NCBI GenBank assembly: GCA_015064695.1 | Contig: SVRS01000001.1 | Location: 1-45,997, forward strand | Length of the DNA: 45,997 bases | Reading direction: 5' to 3' | From: Oscillospiraceae bacterium | GTDB taxonomy: Bacteria; Bacillota; Clostridia; Oscillospirales; CAG-272 | Part shown: positions 15,001 through 30,000 of the stretch, in pieces | Position numbering within the stretch: position 1 is the stretch's first letter | How the letters are laid out: each line of letters starts with the position of its first letter | Made by a program: the position numbers and the translations under genes | Notes under the pieces: generated by a model | The model's database searches: none | Told to the model about the DNA's origin: nothing | Seen by the model: only the letters and a program-made list of their open reading frames with translations

Positions 15001-18000
15001 GCTTATGTCCCGCTTTACCAATGACGTGGATGCCATCGACATGATGATCAACAGTACGGTCACGAGCTTCATCTCGGGTGCCATCTCCCTGGTGGGTACC
15101 TTCGCCATGATGCTCTATACCAACTGGATTCTGACTCTCATCACGCTGGCTTTCGTGCCTCTTTACCTGTTTGGCGGCGGCTTGATCGGTAAGAAATCCG
15201 CCAAGTACCACTCGGCTCAGCAGGCGGCCTTGGGCGCCGTTAACGGCTACATCGAGGAGACGGTAACCGGCTCCAAGGTGGTCAAGGTGTTCAATCACGA
15301 GGAGGTCTGCGTGGAGGAATTTGAGGCGTTGAATGACGATATGCGAGAAAAGCAGTTCAAGGCCCACTTTTACGGTGGCGTGATGGGTCCCATCATGCAC
15401 AACCTTTCCAACCTGGCCTTTGCCATTACGGCAGGCGTGGGCGGTCTGCTTTGCATCTTTGCGGGCTTTGACGTGGGCGGTCTGGCCATCTTCTGCACCT
15501 ATTCCCGTCAGTTCTCCTTTCCCATCAACAACATTTCCATGCAGATGTCCACCATCTTTTCGGCCCTGGCAGGCGCAGAGCGTGTCTTTGCCGTCATGGA
15601 TGAGACTCCCGAGATGGCCGACCGTCCCGATGCCATTTCCATGGAGGGCGTCAAGGGCGAGGTGATCCTGGATAACGTGTCCTTCGGTTACCTGCCCGAT
15701 CAGACGGTTTTGAAGCACGTCAGCCTGTATGCTCACGCGGGCCAGAAGATCGCCTTCGTCGGATCTACGGGCGCGGGTAAGACCACCGTTACCAACCTGC
15801 TCAACCGCTTCTACGATATCGACGAGGGTATGATCACCATTGACGGCGTGGATATCCGTGCGTACAAACGGGATGAGCTTCGCGGGAACATCGCCATGGT
15901 GCTTCAGGATACCCATCTGTTCACGGGAACGATCATGGAAAACATCCGCTACGGCCGTCCCGACGCCACCGATGACGAGGTGATCCAGGCCGCCAAAACC
16001 GCCTCGGCACACAGCTTCATTATGCGCCTGGAGAAGGGGTATCAAACGGTTCTGGAGGGCGACGGTGCCAATTTGTCCCAGGGTCAGCGTCAGTTACTCA
16101 ACATTGCGAGAGCTGCGGTTTCCAAGGCACCCATTCTGGTGCTGGACGAGGCGACCTCCTCGGTGGATACCCGTACCGAACGGCACATTGAGCATGGTAT
16201 GGACCGACTCATGAAGAACCGCACCACATTTGTCATTGCCCACCGCCTGTCCACCGTCCGCAACGCCAACGCCATTATGGTGCTGGAGCAGGGCGAGATC
16301 ATTGAGCGGGGCAATCACGACCAGCTTTTGGCCTTGGGCGGTCGGTATCACGAGCTGTATACCGGCAAGAGGGAGCTGGATTGAAGGCCTAAGGGGACAA
16401 CGGAACGCAACAGCGGAGACAAGTCTGAAGGATGGATCCTTCAAAAGTGTTTTGTGGCTTTCACCACAGAACCCGTGGCGATTTGCCTTTGACAAATCAG
16501 CCCAATTCCACAAGAAAGGAAGCTTTCGCCGGGCGAAAGCGATGGTCATAGTTATGGAAAACAATATGGATAAGAGTCGGGTGATCAACGGGGAGGCCGA
16601 GGAGGTCAACCTCAAGTACTATCCCAGACTGCGGGAGCTGCGCACTGCGGTCGGCATGAATCAGATCGAGATGGGCGAGATGCTGCATATGCTGCAGAAC
16701 CAGTACAGCCGTTACGAGAGAGGCCAGCGGGAGCTGCCCATGCATCTGTTCATTGAGCTGGCGAAGTTCTACAACGTCAGCCTGGACTACATCGTCGGCT
16801 TGACCGATACCAAAGAGAGACATTAAAGGGAACCTCTAAAAATTCATCGCATGGAGAATCGACGGAATCTTTTCCGTTTGCCCACGAAGTGGGCGCTTCA
16901 CCAAAAATCCTTCGCGTAGACTCCACTACGCGCGCGGACTTTTGTTGCGTCTGACAAAAAATCTTCTCGCCGCCGAGCTCACTCGGCTCTCACCGCACGC
17001 TGAATATTTAGAGGTTCCCTAATGTGAAAATCGGGGGAGGCGTCTTCAAGGATGCCTCCCCCGGATTCGTTTTAGGAATCGTCTACCGAAAGCTCCAAGC
17101 GCTCCTCTGCGGTCGTAAGTGTAACCCGTAGGGGAAGGGCGCGGCCCTTTTGAAGCAGGAAAACGGCGGTTTGCTTGCCGTCCGCCGTGCGGCGGGTCAC
17201 CGACCGGAGGCCGTCTCCATCGGTTGGCGAGATGGCTACGACATCCCCCGCGGGCAGAAGCGCCTCGGCAAACCGTAGGAATCCGTCGAATTCCTGACCG
17301 TCGGTGGCGAATTCCAAATCACCGTGATCCGATGGGGCGGAGAACGTGACGGTGCGGTGGATTTCTCCCGAGGACCTCCGGGTGGGAGATGCGGTTACCG
17401 TAATGCCCGCCAGGGAGGGCGGCTGGGTGAAGGAGACCGTCATGGTCCGCTCTCCGTTCGGAAGAAGTGGGCCGACGGATATTCTTGCAGTGATGGGGCG
17501 GGAAATTCCGTCGGTGAGGGTATACGTCCCTCGAACCGAGGCGGTGAAGGGCAGGGCGGCGTAGGCGAAATCGTCCGTTTCTGAGACGGGTGAGCAGGCG
17601 GTCAAAAGCAGGAGCAGGGCGAGCAGAAGAGGGAGCGCACAGGATCGGGCGGACATAGGCACCTCCGGTATATTGACTTTTCGGCGGAATTATGGTATGA
17701 TGGTGGACGACAGACGACAGATGACAGACGATAGACGATAGACGATAGATGATAGATGATAATTAAGAATTACTAAGGAGTATATGCAGCTATGACCTAC
17801 GTTATGAGCGACCTGCACGGTCGGTACGGGCAATATGTCAAGATGCTGGAGAAGATCGGCTTTTCGGACGGGGATGAGCTGTACGTCCTGGGTGATGTGG
17901 TGGACCGCGGGTCAGAGCCCATCCGAATTCTGATGGACATGAGTGTGCGCCCCAACGTCTACCCCATCCTGGGAAACCATGAATATATGGCGGAGTACCT

Positions 18001-21000
18001 GCTGACCAAGCTCTCGGTCGAGATCACCGACGACAACGCCGAGGGTCATCTGACCGCCGAGGACCTGTCTGCCCTGGCGGGTTGGCTCACAGACGGGGGG
18101 CAGACCACCCTGGAGGGCTTCCGCCGCCTCACCCCCGACGAACGGGAAGGGATCCTGGAGTACCTGGCCGAGTTTTCACCCTACGAGGAGCTGACGGTGG
18201 GGAGGAACCGCTTCGTGCTGGTCCACGGAGGACTTCCGGATTTTGACCCAGCCCGTCCCCTGTGGGATTACGATGAATACGAGCTGACCACCACCCGCAC
18301 CGACTACACCCGCCGCTACTACCCCGACCGCTACCTGGTCACGGGGCACACCCCCACAGGCCTCATCGCCCCCGGCTGCGGAGGGCGCATATTCCGTCAA
18401 AACGGCCACGTCGCCTTGGACTGCGGCAACGGCTGGGGTGGGACGCTGGGGTGCTTGCGGCTGGAGGATTTTGAGGAGTTTTACGTGGAGTAACGGGGAT
18501 GCGCGGGGCGTCCCGTGAAAAAATTTCAATTATTTTTTGAAAAACGCCAACCTTTTGACCTTTTCCTGCACTGTATGGGCAAACGGTATCAAGAAGGGAG
18601 TAAAGGAGTAAAATGGATAAACAGCAAGCGGACAAATGGATCGTGGAATACCTGCCGAAGATCTACGGCTTTGCCATGAAGAAAGCCTTCTCCTATCAGG
18701 AAGCGGAGGAGCTTAGCTCCGACATTGTGACTGAGGTGTATCTGTCGTTCCTCTCCGCCAAGGAGATCGTGAATCTCGACGGCTACGTGTGGCGCATCTC
18801 CGAGCACGTGTACGCCAAATTCGTGTCCTCCAAGAAGAAGCGGGAGGGTATCTCGCTGGACGGCATGGATATACCTGACGACACACCCATTTGGGACGAG
18901 GACAGCCAATCCGAGCTGGATACACTGCGGCGGGAGATCGCGTTTCTGACCCAAATGCGGCGGAGGATCGTTTATTCCTTTTACTACGAAAACAAGCCCA
19001 TTTCCTCCATTGCCAAGGAAACAGGCATGCCCGAGGGTACCGTGAAGTGGCACTTGAACAAGGCCAGAAATGATCTGAAGGAGGGCTTTACTATGGAAAG
19101 AAAAATCGGAAGGCTGGGCATCAAGCCCATTGAGGCGACAAGCTTTGGTCACGGCGGAAGCCCGGGGAGAAACGGCGGCCCCGAGCATTATCTGGGGAAC
19201 AAATTGAATCTCAACATCGTGTACAGCGTGTATCACGAGCCGAGAACGCTGGTGGAGATCGCCGAGGAGCTGGGGGTGACCCCCGTTTACATCGAGGATA
19301 CCGTCAAGGAGCTGGAGGCCAACGGCTTTTTGGTTCCGAAAGCCGGAGGACGCTACACGACCTATGTCAATTTTAGTCCCGAGACCTATTCGCTGGAACA
19401 GCAGGACAAGTTGTTGCAAAAGCAGATGGAGGCCGCAGAGATGCTGGTCAGTGAGTACGTACCGCAGGTCCGCGCCGCCATGGCCGACCTGCAGGACGTA
19501 TATATCCCGAGCGGAAATCGGGAGCTGCTCGAGGCCGCCGCGATCTTCTATGCAGTCAAAAACAAATGCAGAATTGAGTTTGAAGCAGATGCATCTCCCT
19601 ATGAGATCAAGACCTTGGATGGCGGGCGTTTTTATGCCTACGTTGACCTGGAATCCACGCAGAGCGATCCCGACTACGTTTTATCTCGGGACTACCCGCC
19701 CTATTCGGCTTGCGGAGATATGACCCGCAGATCGGAAAAGTATCCTTGTGTATATTCCTGGTCGATGGATACCCGCTACTGCTCACGGGAGGGGAAGTGG
19801 CAAAACAATCTTCTCTCGGACTATGAATATCTGTATGAATTCATGACGGGTGCCATTGAGGATACCCCTGCCAACAAGGAAAAATTTGCCCGCCTGCGGG
19901 AGCGCGGATTCCTGTCCGAGGATAATCGGGTCAGGATCATGGTCGTGCGCGGAGAGTGGGATGTGCTTTTCTCCAAGCTGCCGCCGTTGGACGAAGAAAA
20001 CAAGAGGATCTTTGCCGACTTCGCGCTGGAGCAGGCCATGCTGACCGCCAAGGACTACCCGCCTCAAATGCACGATTTTGTGATGATGTATCACACGGGC
20101 AATTTTATGGGAACCACCGTGGCCCTCATGGTCATGGATATTCTGTACGGAAACGGCACCTTCAAGGCTCTGACGGAGGAGGAGAAGATCACCTCAAACC
20201 TGCTCATGTTCTGCGATATCTTGCCTGTATAAACCAACAGCCGCCGCTCGTACCCGAGCGGCGGCTGCTTTGCGTCATAAGATTACTTGGTGAGCGGCTT
20301 ATGCACGCTCTGATCTCCGAAATCCTCCACCCCCATAAAGGAAGCGATGGTCATGGGGATCTGGACGTTCTCGATCAGGCGGCTATCAAACCGCTCGCTG
20401 CCTGCACCGTAGGCGAACACGGGAACGTGCTGGCTGGAATGGTCGCCGCTGTTGTAGGAATAGCCGCCGGCGGAGTTGGGAAGCAAAGCACCCGTTTCGT
20501 GGTCGGCTGTGATCAGCACGAAGGTGTCGGGGTTATAGAAGGCGTATTCCATGAAGATGCCGATGGCTTGGTTAAAGCGAACCACGGTCTGGAAGGCCTT
20601 GTCCATGTCGTTGCTGTGGCAGTGCTTGTCGATGTAGGCCTCCTCGTACATGATGAAGAAGCCCTTGTCGTTGGCACCGAGTTTCTGCAGATTGTCTGCG
20701 ATCCGCGCTTCAAGACGGTCGCGGATCAGACGTTCGGTGTAGAAATCAAAGCTGCAGGAAACGAGGGTGCCGTGGTCCTTTTTCAGAATCCGCTGGTCCG
20801 ACAGGATGTCGTCGGAATTATTGCGGCTATCGGTGTGGGCCGAGAAGGAGGCGGGGGTGGCACCGGTGGAGTCCTCGGTGGACATAACGGCGGTGCTCAT
20901 GCCCAGGGAAATGGCCAGCTCCGTCAGAGAGGTGATGGCGTTGTGCTCGGAATCCTGGCCGACGAAGCCGTTGATGGTCTTGTAGCCCGTGGCCAGGGCC

Positions 21001-24000
21001 GTGCCTGCGGCGGCGCTATCGGTGGTGCCTGAGAGGGAATTGGTGCGAGCGAAGCCGAAGGCGGGGAAGCGGTACCCGTAGAAGGCGTTCTCGCCGTCTC
21101 CGAAGGGGAGGTCATTTTCCATTTGGTCAAACAGAAGGGTCTGATACAGGCCCATACCGTCACCGATCAGAAGGATGAAATTCTTGGCCTCCTTCACAAT
21201 AGGCTCGTGAACGGACACCTCCTCGGGAATGGCGGCGGCAAAATTGTCCTCGGGGACGTAGGCTTCCATGAAGAAGTAGGCCGCGGCGGCGATGATGAAG
21301 TAGTCACCCTCCAGGGCAACACAGCCGTTTTCGGCCAGGGTGGCGAACTGCATGCCGTGAGTGCTTGCATCCAGGTGGGCGGAGATCTCCCGCTCGGTCT
21401 CACCGACCACAATCTCATGAGCTGCGGGAGCGCCCTCGCTGTCCTCCATCAGGGCCAGCTCCAGCCAGTGCGGGATTTGATTTCGGATTGGATGTATTCG
21501 GCGGCGCGCTTACTGTAATCGTGATCCTCCTCGGAGTACACGATGACGAAATCCGAAAGCTCCGTGCCGTTGAGGGTGGAGCTCGCGGGGGCGGGAGCCT
21601 CGGTCTCGGTGGCCTCTGCGGAGGGGGCCTCGGTGGCGGTATCGGTGGTGCCGACGGTATCGGTCGGCGCCGCAGGCGCGGGGGTACAGCTCACGCAGAG
21701 CAGAAGAGCCAGGCAGAGGGAGATCAACGCGGTCAATGTTTTTTTCATGAAAATACCTCCTCTTATACGGTACGCGTTGGATTCATTATACCATAAGAGG
21801 AGGAAAATATCAATAGTATTTGTGAAAATAAATCAATTGAGGCTGTGGCGGTTCAAGCAAAGGGCGCTTACCCGACGTGGATGCGCCTCCGACACCACGC
21901 CCGCAACGTCAGCATCCAGCCCACGGCCGATAGGATCAGAATAGGGAGGGAGACCGTCGGGATGGACAGGACCGCCCGCGGGAAGCTCTCCAAAAAGGCG
22001 GGGCTGACGTAGAGCAGATGGATCACCCCGAAAAATTTCGGGACAATAATGGGCCAGATCCCAAAGCCAATGGCGTTCAGCCAAAAGTCGCTGTTTTTCA
22101 GCAGGTATCCGACCGTCGCTCCGAAGCTCCATTCTTTCCCCTTCATGAAGGCCAGGTATTTGGTTTTATGGGTGGATGCCGTGACCTTCAGGTGGACCAT
22201 GCAGGTGGCCAGCATCCAGCCGTAAAGGTAGAGGGTCTTCCACAGATACTCCCCCTTGCCGTTCGCCTCCACGAACAGCCGCATGACGGTCTGCGCCACC
22301 ATCATGCACAGGGTGGAGGTGAGAAAATAACTCCAAAACAAAACGAATGAATTGACGATAAAGCTTCCGATCTTTTTCATGATCCCATCCTCCCGATCAT
22401 TCTTTGCAAAGCGCATCCATCAGCACCTTGTACCGAGGCTCCCCCCGCAGAGGCTCCAAGGCGGGGTCACGGCGGATGAGCTCGGCAAATTCCCGACGGT
22501 ACGAGCGCTCGTCGGTGTGCATCCCGCCCCCGCCGTACCCCCGAAAGGCAAGGGATACACCCACGCCGTCGTGGCCGTCACAGTACGCGGCGTATGCACC
22601 GCCCTGCTCGAGGGCATGTAAGGCTTGGTCGTGTGCGCCCGACCCTGCGTAAAGAGAGGCGATAACGCAATACTGCGACGCCAGGATGGCCCCATGATGC
22701 AGGTAATCCCCCGCGGGGTACAGGACCTGCATCAGCTCGACCATCTGCATACGGATCCGAATCTGCTCCTCGGCGGTGTAGCAGGGAAGCCGCGCGAGCT
22801 TGTCAAAGCAGGTCGTAAGGCTTTCCACGTGCATCTTCGCATAGCGGATCAGCTCCATTCGCCGCGCCTCGTCGGTGCTGAAATCCCAGCGCAGGCGGGT
22901 CTCCTCGCGGGACACCCAGATGTGGGGAAGCTCGTTGGCCATATCCAGGATCTCGTCGTACTGCCCCCGCTTCCCGTACAGGCTGATCTTCAAGCGGTAG
23001 GCCCGATCCCGTGGGTCGTTTTCGGTGCATTCCTTCAGGATCTTGTTGCAGAGGCGCTCCATCTCGTGCTCGCCGCCTCTGATGGCCCGCAGGCTTTCGG
23101 CCAGGCGGGCCATCAGCCGAAAGGACTGGGGATACTGTCGGAGGCCTTCCCGCGCGATCTCCACCGCCCTCGTGAATTGCCCCGTCCGATAGCAGGCCAG
23201 AGATTCCTCGGAGATCCGTCGGATCTCCTCCTCGTCCTTGCTGAAATCCACGCCCAACAGTCGGTCGGTGGATACCTGTAGGACCCTGGCCAGAATGGGC
23301 AGCTGAGCGATATCCGGGGCCGTGCGGTCGCACTCCCATTGGGATACCGCATTGGCCGTGATGCCGAGATACTCCGCCAGCTGTTCTTGGGTCATTTCCC
23401 GCTCGCGGCGGAGCTTTTTGATGGTGGAGCCGATGGACATGGTTGCCTCCTTGTCTGTTGCAGATGCGTTTTTGCGTTTTCATTATACCATTTTGCGGGG
23501 AGAATTTCCACACAGCAGATGAAGACCTCACCTGAAGCGTTGCTGTAGTTTTGTTAGCCGTTAAGAAAATACCGCACAGGCTTGGCCGTGCGATATGGTT
23601 GTTGAGGTCCTTTAAACCATGAGTTCCTCATAGGACAGCCCATATTTGGCCGCGATCCGTGCCGCGTAGGACCTCCCATCGGGGGCACGGCGCAGAATAC
23701 GGAAACGCTCGTCTCCCTCGGAGCCTGCCGACAGGGTGGCAATCTTGGCACAACCTTCGGCGCGGGAATTGATTTCGGGAATGTGAGTAGTCAGCTCGTG
23801 CATGTGGGTGCAGTAAATGGCATGAACGCCGCGAGCGGACAGGGCGGCCAGCACGTCAGCGGCCAAGAATGAACCCTCGAAGGAGCCCGTCCCGGAGAAG
23901 GTTTCGTCCAACAGAACCAAACTGTTGGGAGTGAGCTTTTCAAAAATACGCTTGACCAGCGCACATTCGCTCCCCAACCGTCCGTCTGCGGTGGAGGCTT

Positions 24001-27000
24001 CCACCTCATTCGGAAAGTGAGTAAATATCCCGTCCACGGGGCTGACGGCTCCATCCGACGCGGGAATCGGCATACCGAGCTGGAACATGATCTGCAAAAT
24101 GCCGATGCCGCAAGCAAAGATGCTCTTGCCTCCGCTGTTGGGGCCTGTAAGGATGTAGATACCGCCATCGCCGTCAAACGACAGATCATTGCACACGATT
24201 TTGGCGTCAGGGTTGGACTCCTTGAGCTTCATAGCCAAAGCAGGATTATACATTCCTTTGACCTCAAAGGTCTTTTCCTCTTTGGGACATACGGTTGCCC
24301 AGCAGAGCCGTAGTCCTTGGTCGGTCAGTCCCGTGAGCAGATCGGCGGCGACGATAAGATAGCGCATTTCGGGCAGGAGATGGAGCCATGGACAGGCTCC
24401 CGCTGCCACGTACTTGCGGATCATGGGAGCCCATGGACGAAGCGCCCCGCCATAGACCTTCCGCATGGCGCCCATAAAGACCATATCCACGCTCTCTCGC
24501 TCCCTTGCCGTCAGCCGTTTGGAAACGGCGGTCATGGGGGCGAGGGCGGTCAGGTCATCCTTCTCGAATTCAAGGCTGAGCAGACGGTCGATCAGCTCCC
24601 TAGAACGGACGGGTCGGTCGTTGATGGACAAAAGCCCCGCCTCAAAGGGAAAGAGATTGGTGTCCAGATTGAAGCCGATGGTGACGCTTTTGATATTTTC
24701 AATGGCTAAGACCATGCGAGACAGTCCTTTACTCAATTCATCGACGGTTTGAACCTGCTCCTCCACGCTTGCCCGCAGTGCCTTAAATCCATCGGAGCGC
24801 AGGGTGAATTCTTCGGCCTCCACCGCCTTGAATCCGTTTTGCATACAGTTTACCAAGTCAACGTAAATCTCCAACTCACGGATGGTGAAAAGCTGGGACT
24901 CAAAGCTGTCGTTTCCGCTGTCTCTCCGTTTGCTGTTTTCCTCGATCTGCCCCAACAGCTCGCCGGCATCCCGGAGCATCTGCAACAGGGGCGGGCATTC
25001 CATCACATCTCGCAGGGCAGTACGGCGATACTCGATCACCGTCGGTGAGGACGTGAGATAGTCGATCAGACGGCAATCGCGGCTATGGAAAAACCAATCC
25101 GCGCCCAAATTGGCGATCAGATCACGGGCGGTGGTGCGGACGGGAGAATCCTCCGCGGTGTTCGAAGGATAGATCAAGGAGAAAAGCTCCATGAGGGACT
25201 CCTTTCAGATAATAAGGCGGGGGTGATCGGTAAAACATTCAGATTGGTAGCGTGAGTTATTTGAAAATGCAACCATTCGGCACGCACTCTCCCCCAGTCA
25301 CGCTTCGCGTGCCAGCCCCCTCCCGGAGGGGGCCTATCGCGGACAGGGATCGTCACCCTTGGGCTCCCTCCGGGAGGGAGCTCCCGCGAAGCGGGTGAGG
25401 GAGAACGCGCTCCCGTTAGTTGGCAGTTACACTCATAATTTTGCCTTTTTACAATTGTCTAAAAAATAATCAACGGCAATTCGAGAATCAGCCACGGGAT
25501 CAAAGCACGCAGAGTCCCCCCGATGATGACGGCAGGAATCCAGAGCATGCCCAGCACGATATACAGGGTGGCAGGATGGTAATACAGCCGCCAGACCGTC
25601 TGAAATTTTCGGGTCAGAAGGAATCCTTCCAGCACACAAAAGACCGACACGATCCCCAAGATTCCCACGCCGCACGTACAGGCGATGATCTCAAAGATCC
25701 ATACGATCGCCGTCCGTTTGGCCAGCGCACGGCGGGGGACGGCGATGCGGTTGATGCGCTCGGTATGGATGTCCATGGGCTATCCCTTCCGAGGATTCTG
25801 TAAGGTCTCCATGACTTTAATATAGCGGGGATGTGACTGCAGAGGATCGAAGGACGGATGATTCATGATTATCGGCAAAAGCTCGTCCCGACAAAACAAT
25901 CGCTCGTCCGAATGCCGCGGTCCTTCGTGGTATCCGCGAAAAGCCGGAGATGTATTTGCGCCGTTATGGCAATCGGAATAAACCGCGTATTTGCACATTT
26001 CCTCGAAAGCCTCCAACGCCTGATCGTATTTACCCAAAGAGACCAGAAGCTCTGCAGTCTTCAAGTATGCGTGCACCAAAACCACGGCTTCGGATAGGAA
26101 ATCATCCTCCGGATGCAGGAGCCGAATCATTTCGATCATCTGCATCAAAATCCGGATTTTTTCTTCGGCGGAATAACCCGAGAAGGCGGCAATATTCTTT
26201 AAGCAAAGTGTGAGGCCGTGCAAATAGTGCTTTGCGTACTCGACGAGCTCCATCCGATGTTTTTCGCTGTCCTCACGGTAGAAGCGTATGAGCAAATCTT
26301 CTTGAGAGGCCCACACGTGAGGCAGGTTCTCGGCCAATTTTCTGACCTCCTTGTATTGCCCCCGTTGTCCACACAGAACGATCTTCAATCGGTACGCGTG
26401 CTCCCGAGGCCGGCTTTCGGTGCATTCCTTCAAGATCTTATCGCATAGCCCCTCCATCTCCTCCTCGCATCCCTTCACGCCGACCAGGTTTTCGGCCAGT
26501 CTTGCCATCAGACGAAAGGAATTGGGATACACCTTCAAGCCGTCGCGTGCGACCTCCACCGCTTTTTGGATTTGTCCCGCGCGATAGAAGTCAAAGGATT
26601 CGTCCAAAATCCGCTCGATCTCTGCCTCGTCCTTGTCAAAGTCAACGCCCAATAACTGATCGGTCGTCACCCGCAGGACTCTTGCCAGCATGGGCAGTTG
26701 GGAAATATCCGGTGCCGTGCGGTCGCACTCCCATTGCGACACGGCATTGGCTGTGATGCCGAGATACTCCGCCAGCTGTTCCTGTGTCATTTCCCGCTCA
26801 CGGCGGATTTTTTTGATGGTGGATCCGATAGACATACTGGTTGCCTCCTGTCTGTTTTATGGCTTTATTATACCATATCCTCGGATGTTTTTCAACGGAG
26901 CAGATCAACACCCACCTGAAGCGTTGCTGTAGTTTTGTTAGCCGTTAAGAAAATACCGCACAGGCTTGGCCGTGCGGTATTGCCTTGTTTATTCCTCCTC

Positions 27001-30000
27001 TGCCGCAACCCCATCCAGCATTCTCTGGGCGTCCTCGGCGGGAAGCTCGGCCACCGATTTCAGCTTGCGGTTGATCTGACGGGTGCGGGTACCGATGAGC
27101 TTATCCAGCTCGTCACCGGTCTGGTCGATGCGCTCCTTGGCCTTGGCCAGGACCTTTTCGAAGTTGCCGAACTCGGTCTTGACCGCTCCCAGGACCTGCC
27201 AGACCTCCCCCGATCGCTTTTGGATGGCCAGGGTGCGGAAGCCCATCTGCAGGCTGTTGAGCAGGGCGGACAGGGTGGTGGGTCCCGCCACGCTGACGCG
27301 GTATTGGTTCTGAAGCACGTCTACCAAGCCCATGCGAACCACCTCGGCGTATAGTCCCTCAAAGGGCAAGAACATGATTCCGAAGGTGGTGGTGTAAGGG
27401 GGCTCTACGTACTTGTCGCGGATGTCCTTGGCGGCACCCTTGATGCGGGTCTCCAGCTCGGCGGAGGCTGCCTTGATGCGGTCGGGGTCGCCGGACTCGT
27501 AGGCATCCACCAGATGATGGTAGGCGTCGGCAGGGAACTTGGCGTCGATGGGGAGATAGATGGGCGAATCCCCCTCGCCGGGTAGTCGGACGGCGAACTC
27601 CACCCGATTGGCGGTGCCGGGACGGGTAACGGCGTTCTCCTCATACTGCTCGGGGGAGAGGATCTCGGAGATGATGGCCCCCAGCTGGATTTCGCCCAGA
27701 ATACCGCGGGTCTTAACGCCTGCCATGACCTTTTTGAGGTCGCCCACGTCTCCCGCCAAGGTCTGCATCTCGCCAAGCCCCTTGTAGACGTCGGCCAAAC
27801 GGTCGTTGACCGCCTTGAAGGATTGGGAGATGCGCTCGTCCAGGGTCTTTTGGAGCTTTTCATCCACCGTGGCCCGCATCTGCTCCAGCTGCTCGGTATT
27901 TCGGGCCTGCAGGACGGTCATGCGCTCCTCCATAGTGCGGCGGAGCTGCTCTTGGGCGGCGATGGATTGCTCGCGGAACTCGCGGAACTGCTTATCTACC
28001 TCGGTGATCCGCTGGCTGACGGTGGTGTTCAGCCCGTCCATACGCTCGGATAGCAGGGCGTTCAGGGATTTCTGCATAGCCTCCAGACGGGCATCCTGGG
28101 CCTCAAAGCGGCGGTTTTGGGCGGCGGTGAGCTCGGCCATGAGCTTACCCTCGGCGGCGGTGAGCTCGGAAATGCGCTTGGCCTGCAGCTCGGCGGTCTC
28201 TCTTTGGGCTTCACGGAGGGAGCTGCCCAGCTTTTCCATAGAGGTCTGCACCGCGCCCGTGGTCTCGGTGCGGGAGCCTCTCAGCTCGGTCTGCAGCTCG
28301 GTACGCAGGGTGCTTTGATTGTGGCGCTCCTCTCGCAGGATGGGCTCGGTGACCTCCGCCCGCATAGCCTCCCGCAGAGCGGTCGACAGAGCGGCGGGAT
28401 CGGCGGCGGGCTCGGGCTTCTTGCGGAGCAGTAAGACCACGAGCAGTGCCACGGCGGCCAGTACGCCCACAAGGATCAGAATGGCAAGGATTTCAATGGG
28501 TTCCATAATAAAAGACCTCCCAGGTATTTCTACCTTTATTATACTGGAGATATGCCTTTTTGTCAATAGAGGAGTTTCGAGTGATTAGCAAATGGATTCT
28601 TAAATAGCAAGCATTCATTTTCTTTTTGCGAGCACCCAAAATTTACAATGTATTCACTATTTTTTGTAAAAAAAGAAAAACCTTACTAACCCGCCTACCA
28701 TCAAAAGTAGGTTCAAATTAGTAAGGTGTGGCTGACCAATAGATGGGTGAGAGACCGCTTCAAACTGCTGGTAAGTTTCTCGATTATAAATCCGGAATTC
28801 CTATTTATGCTTCGCAGCAAATTGTAAATTGTGCTAAAAATCGTGTAAATTTGGTCTTGCATCTCCTCCCCCGACATGGTATAATAGAAGTAGTCCACCC
28901 AATCACCCCAAAAGAAGGAGCCCTTCATGGAATACCGTCCCGACCTGATCGCCCTGAGTTCTGAGCCTCGATTCGCTCCCCCCATGTACTCGCTGATCCT
29001 TCTCAAAGCATCTGCGGTCTCCTGTGCGTTGTCGGGAGTCCGTTGCTATCTGGACGGGCACTACCTGCTCTGTCTGCACGATGAGGACACTGTGACTATC
29101 CACGCCGGGCGGCATGAGCTGTTGAACCTCAGCTTTCGTCCCTTTTTCTACAACGTCAATCTGAACCGCGAGGTGATCACCGGCGAGGAGTACGAGCATC
29201 TGCGCGCCCGTCACGGGTATCCCGACTTCCATTTGTTCCACACGAGGAATGAGGTTTTCTGCGGTATCGTCCGCCTGCGGTGCGAGGAATACGAGTTCCT
29301 GCGAGGACACTTCATCCGCGCGGGAGAGCATATTAAAAATCACGAGACAGACAATGGGTGGTCCTGCCGCGCGCGCTCCGAGCTGGTCTCCATCCTGCAG
29401 GCGGCCGAAAACTGCTACCTGGGCGGTCTGTCCGAGGGCGGACAGACCGATGTCGGACAGGAATTTCTGCGCTACATCCGCAATCACATTGACACCCCAC
29501 TGACTCTGGACAGCCTCAGTGCCCGGTTTCACACCAACCGCACCACCCTGTCCCGCCGCATCAAGGAGCTGACGGGGCTCACGCCCGCCCGGTACGTGCT
29601 GGAGGAGCGTCTAAATCAAAGCCGCCCGGAGCTGCTGTTCACAGGGCTTCCCATTGAGGAGATTGCGCTGAAATACGGATTTTCGGGGGAGAATTACTAC
29701 ATCCGCGCCTTCAAAAAGCGGTTCGGCAAGTCCCCTCTGCAATACCGCATCGAGGGCCGCGCCGCCAGGCCGACCTATGTGCCGTAATCGGTTAAATTAT
29801 CCAAATGTTTTTCAAAGAGGCCGTTTCGGCCTCTTTTTTGATAAGTATTGTAGATAGTGCTAAAAACGGTGTAGATTGTGACTTGACACGCCATACGAAC
29901 GAGTTTATAATGATAGTATCACGCCCCCAATAGGAGGATATATGAACAAACATTCTATCGGAGAAAAACTCATCATGCTTTCCGCCTTTTCAGCCTTTGC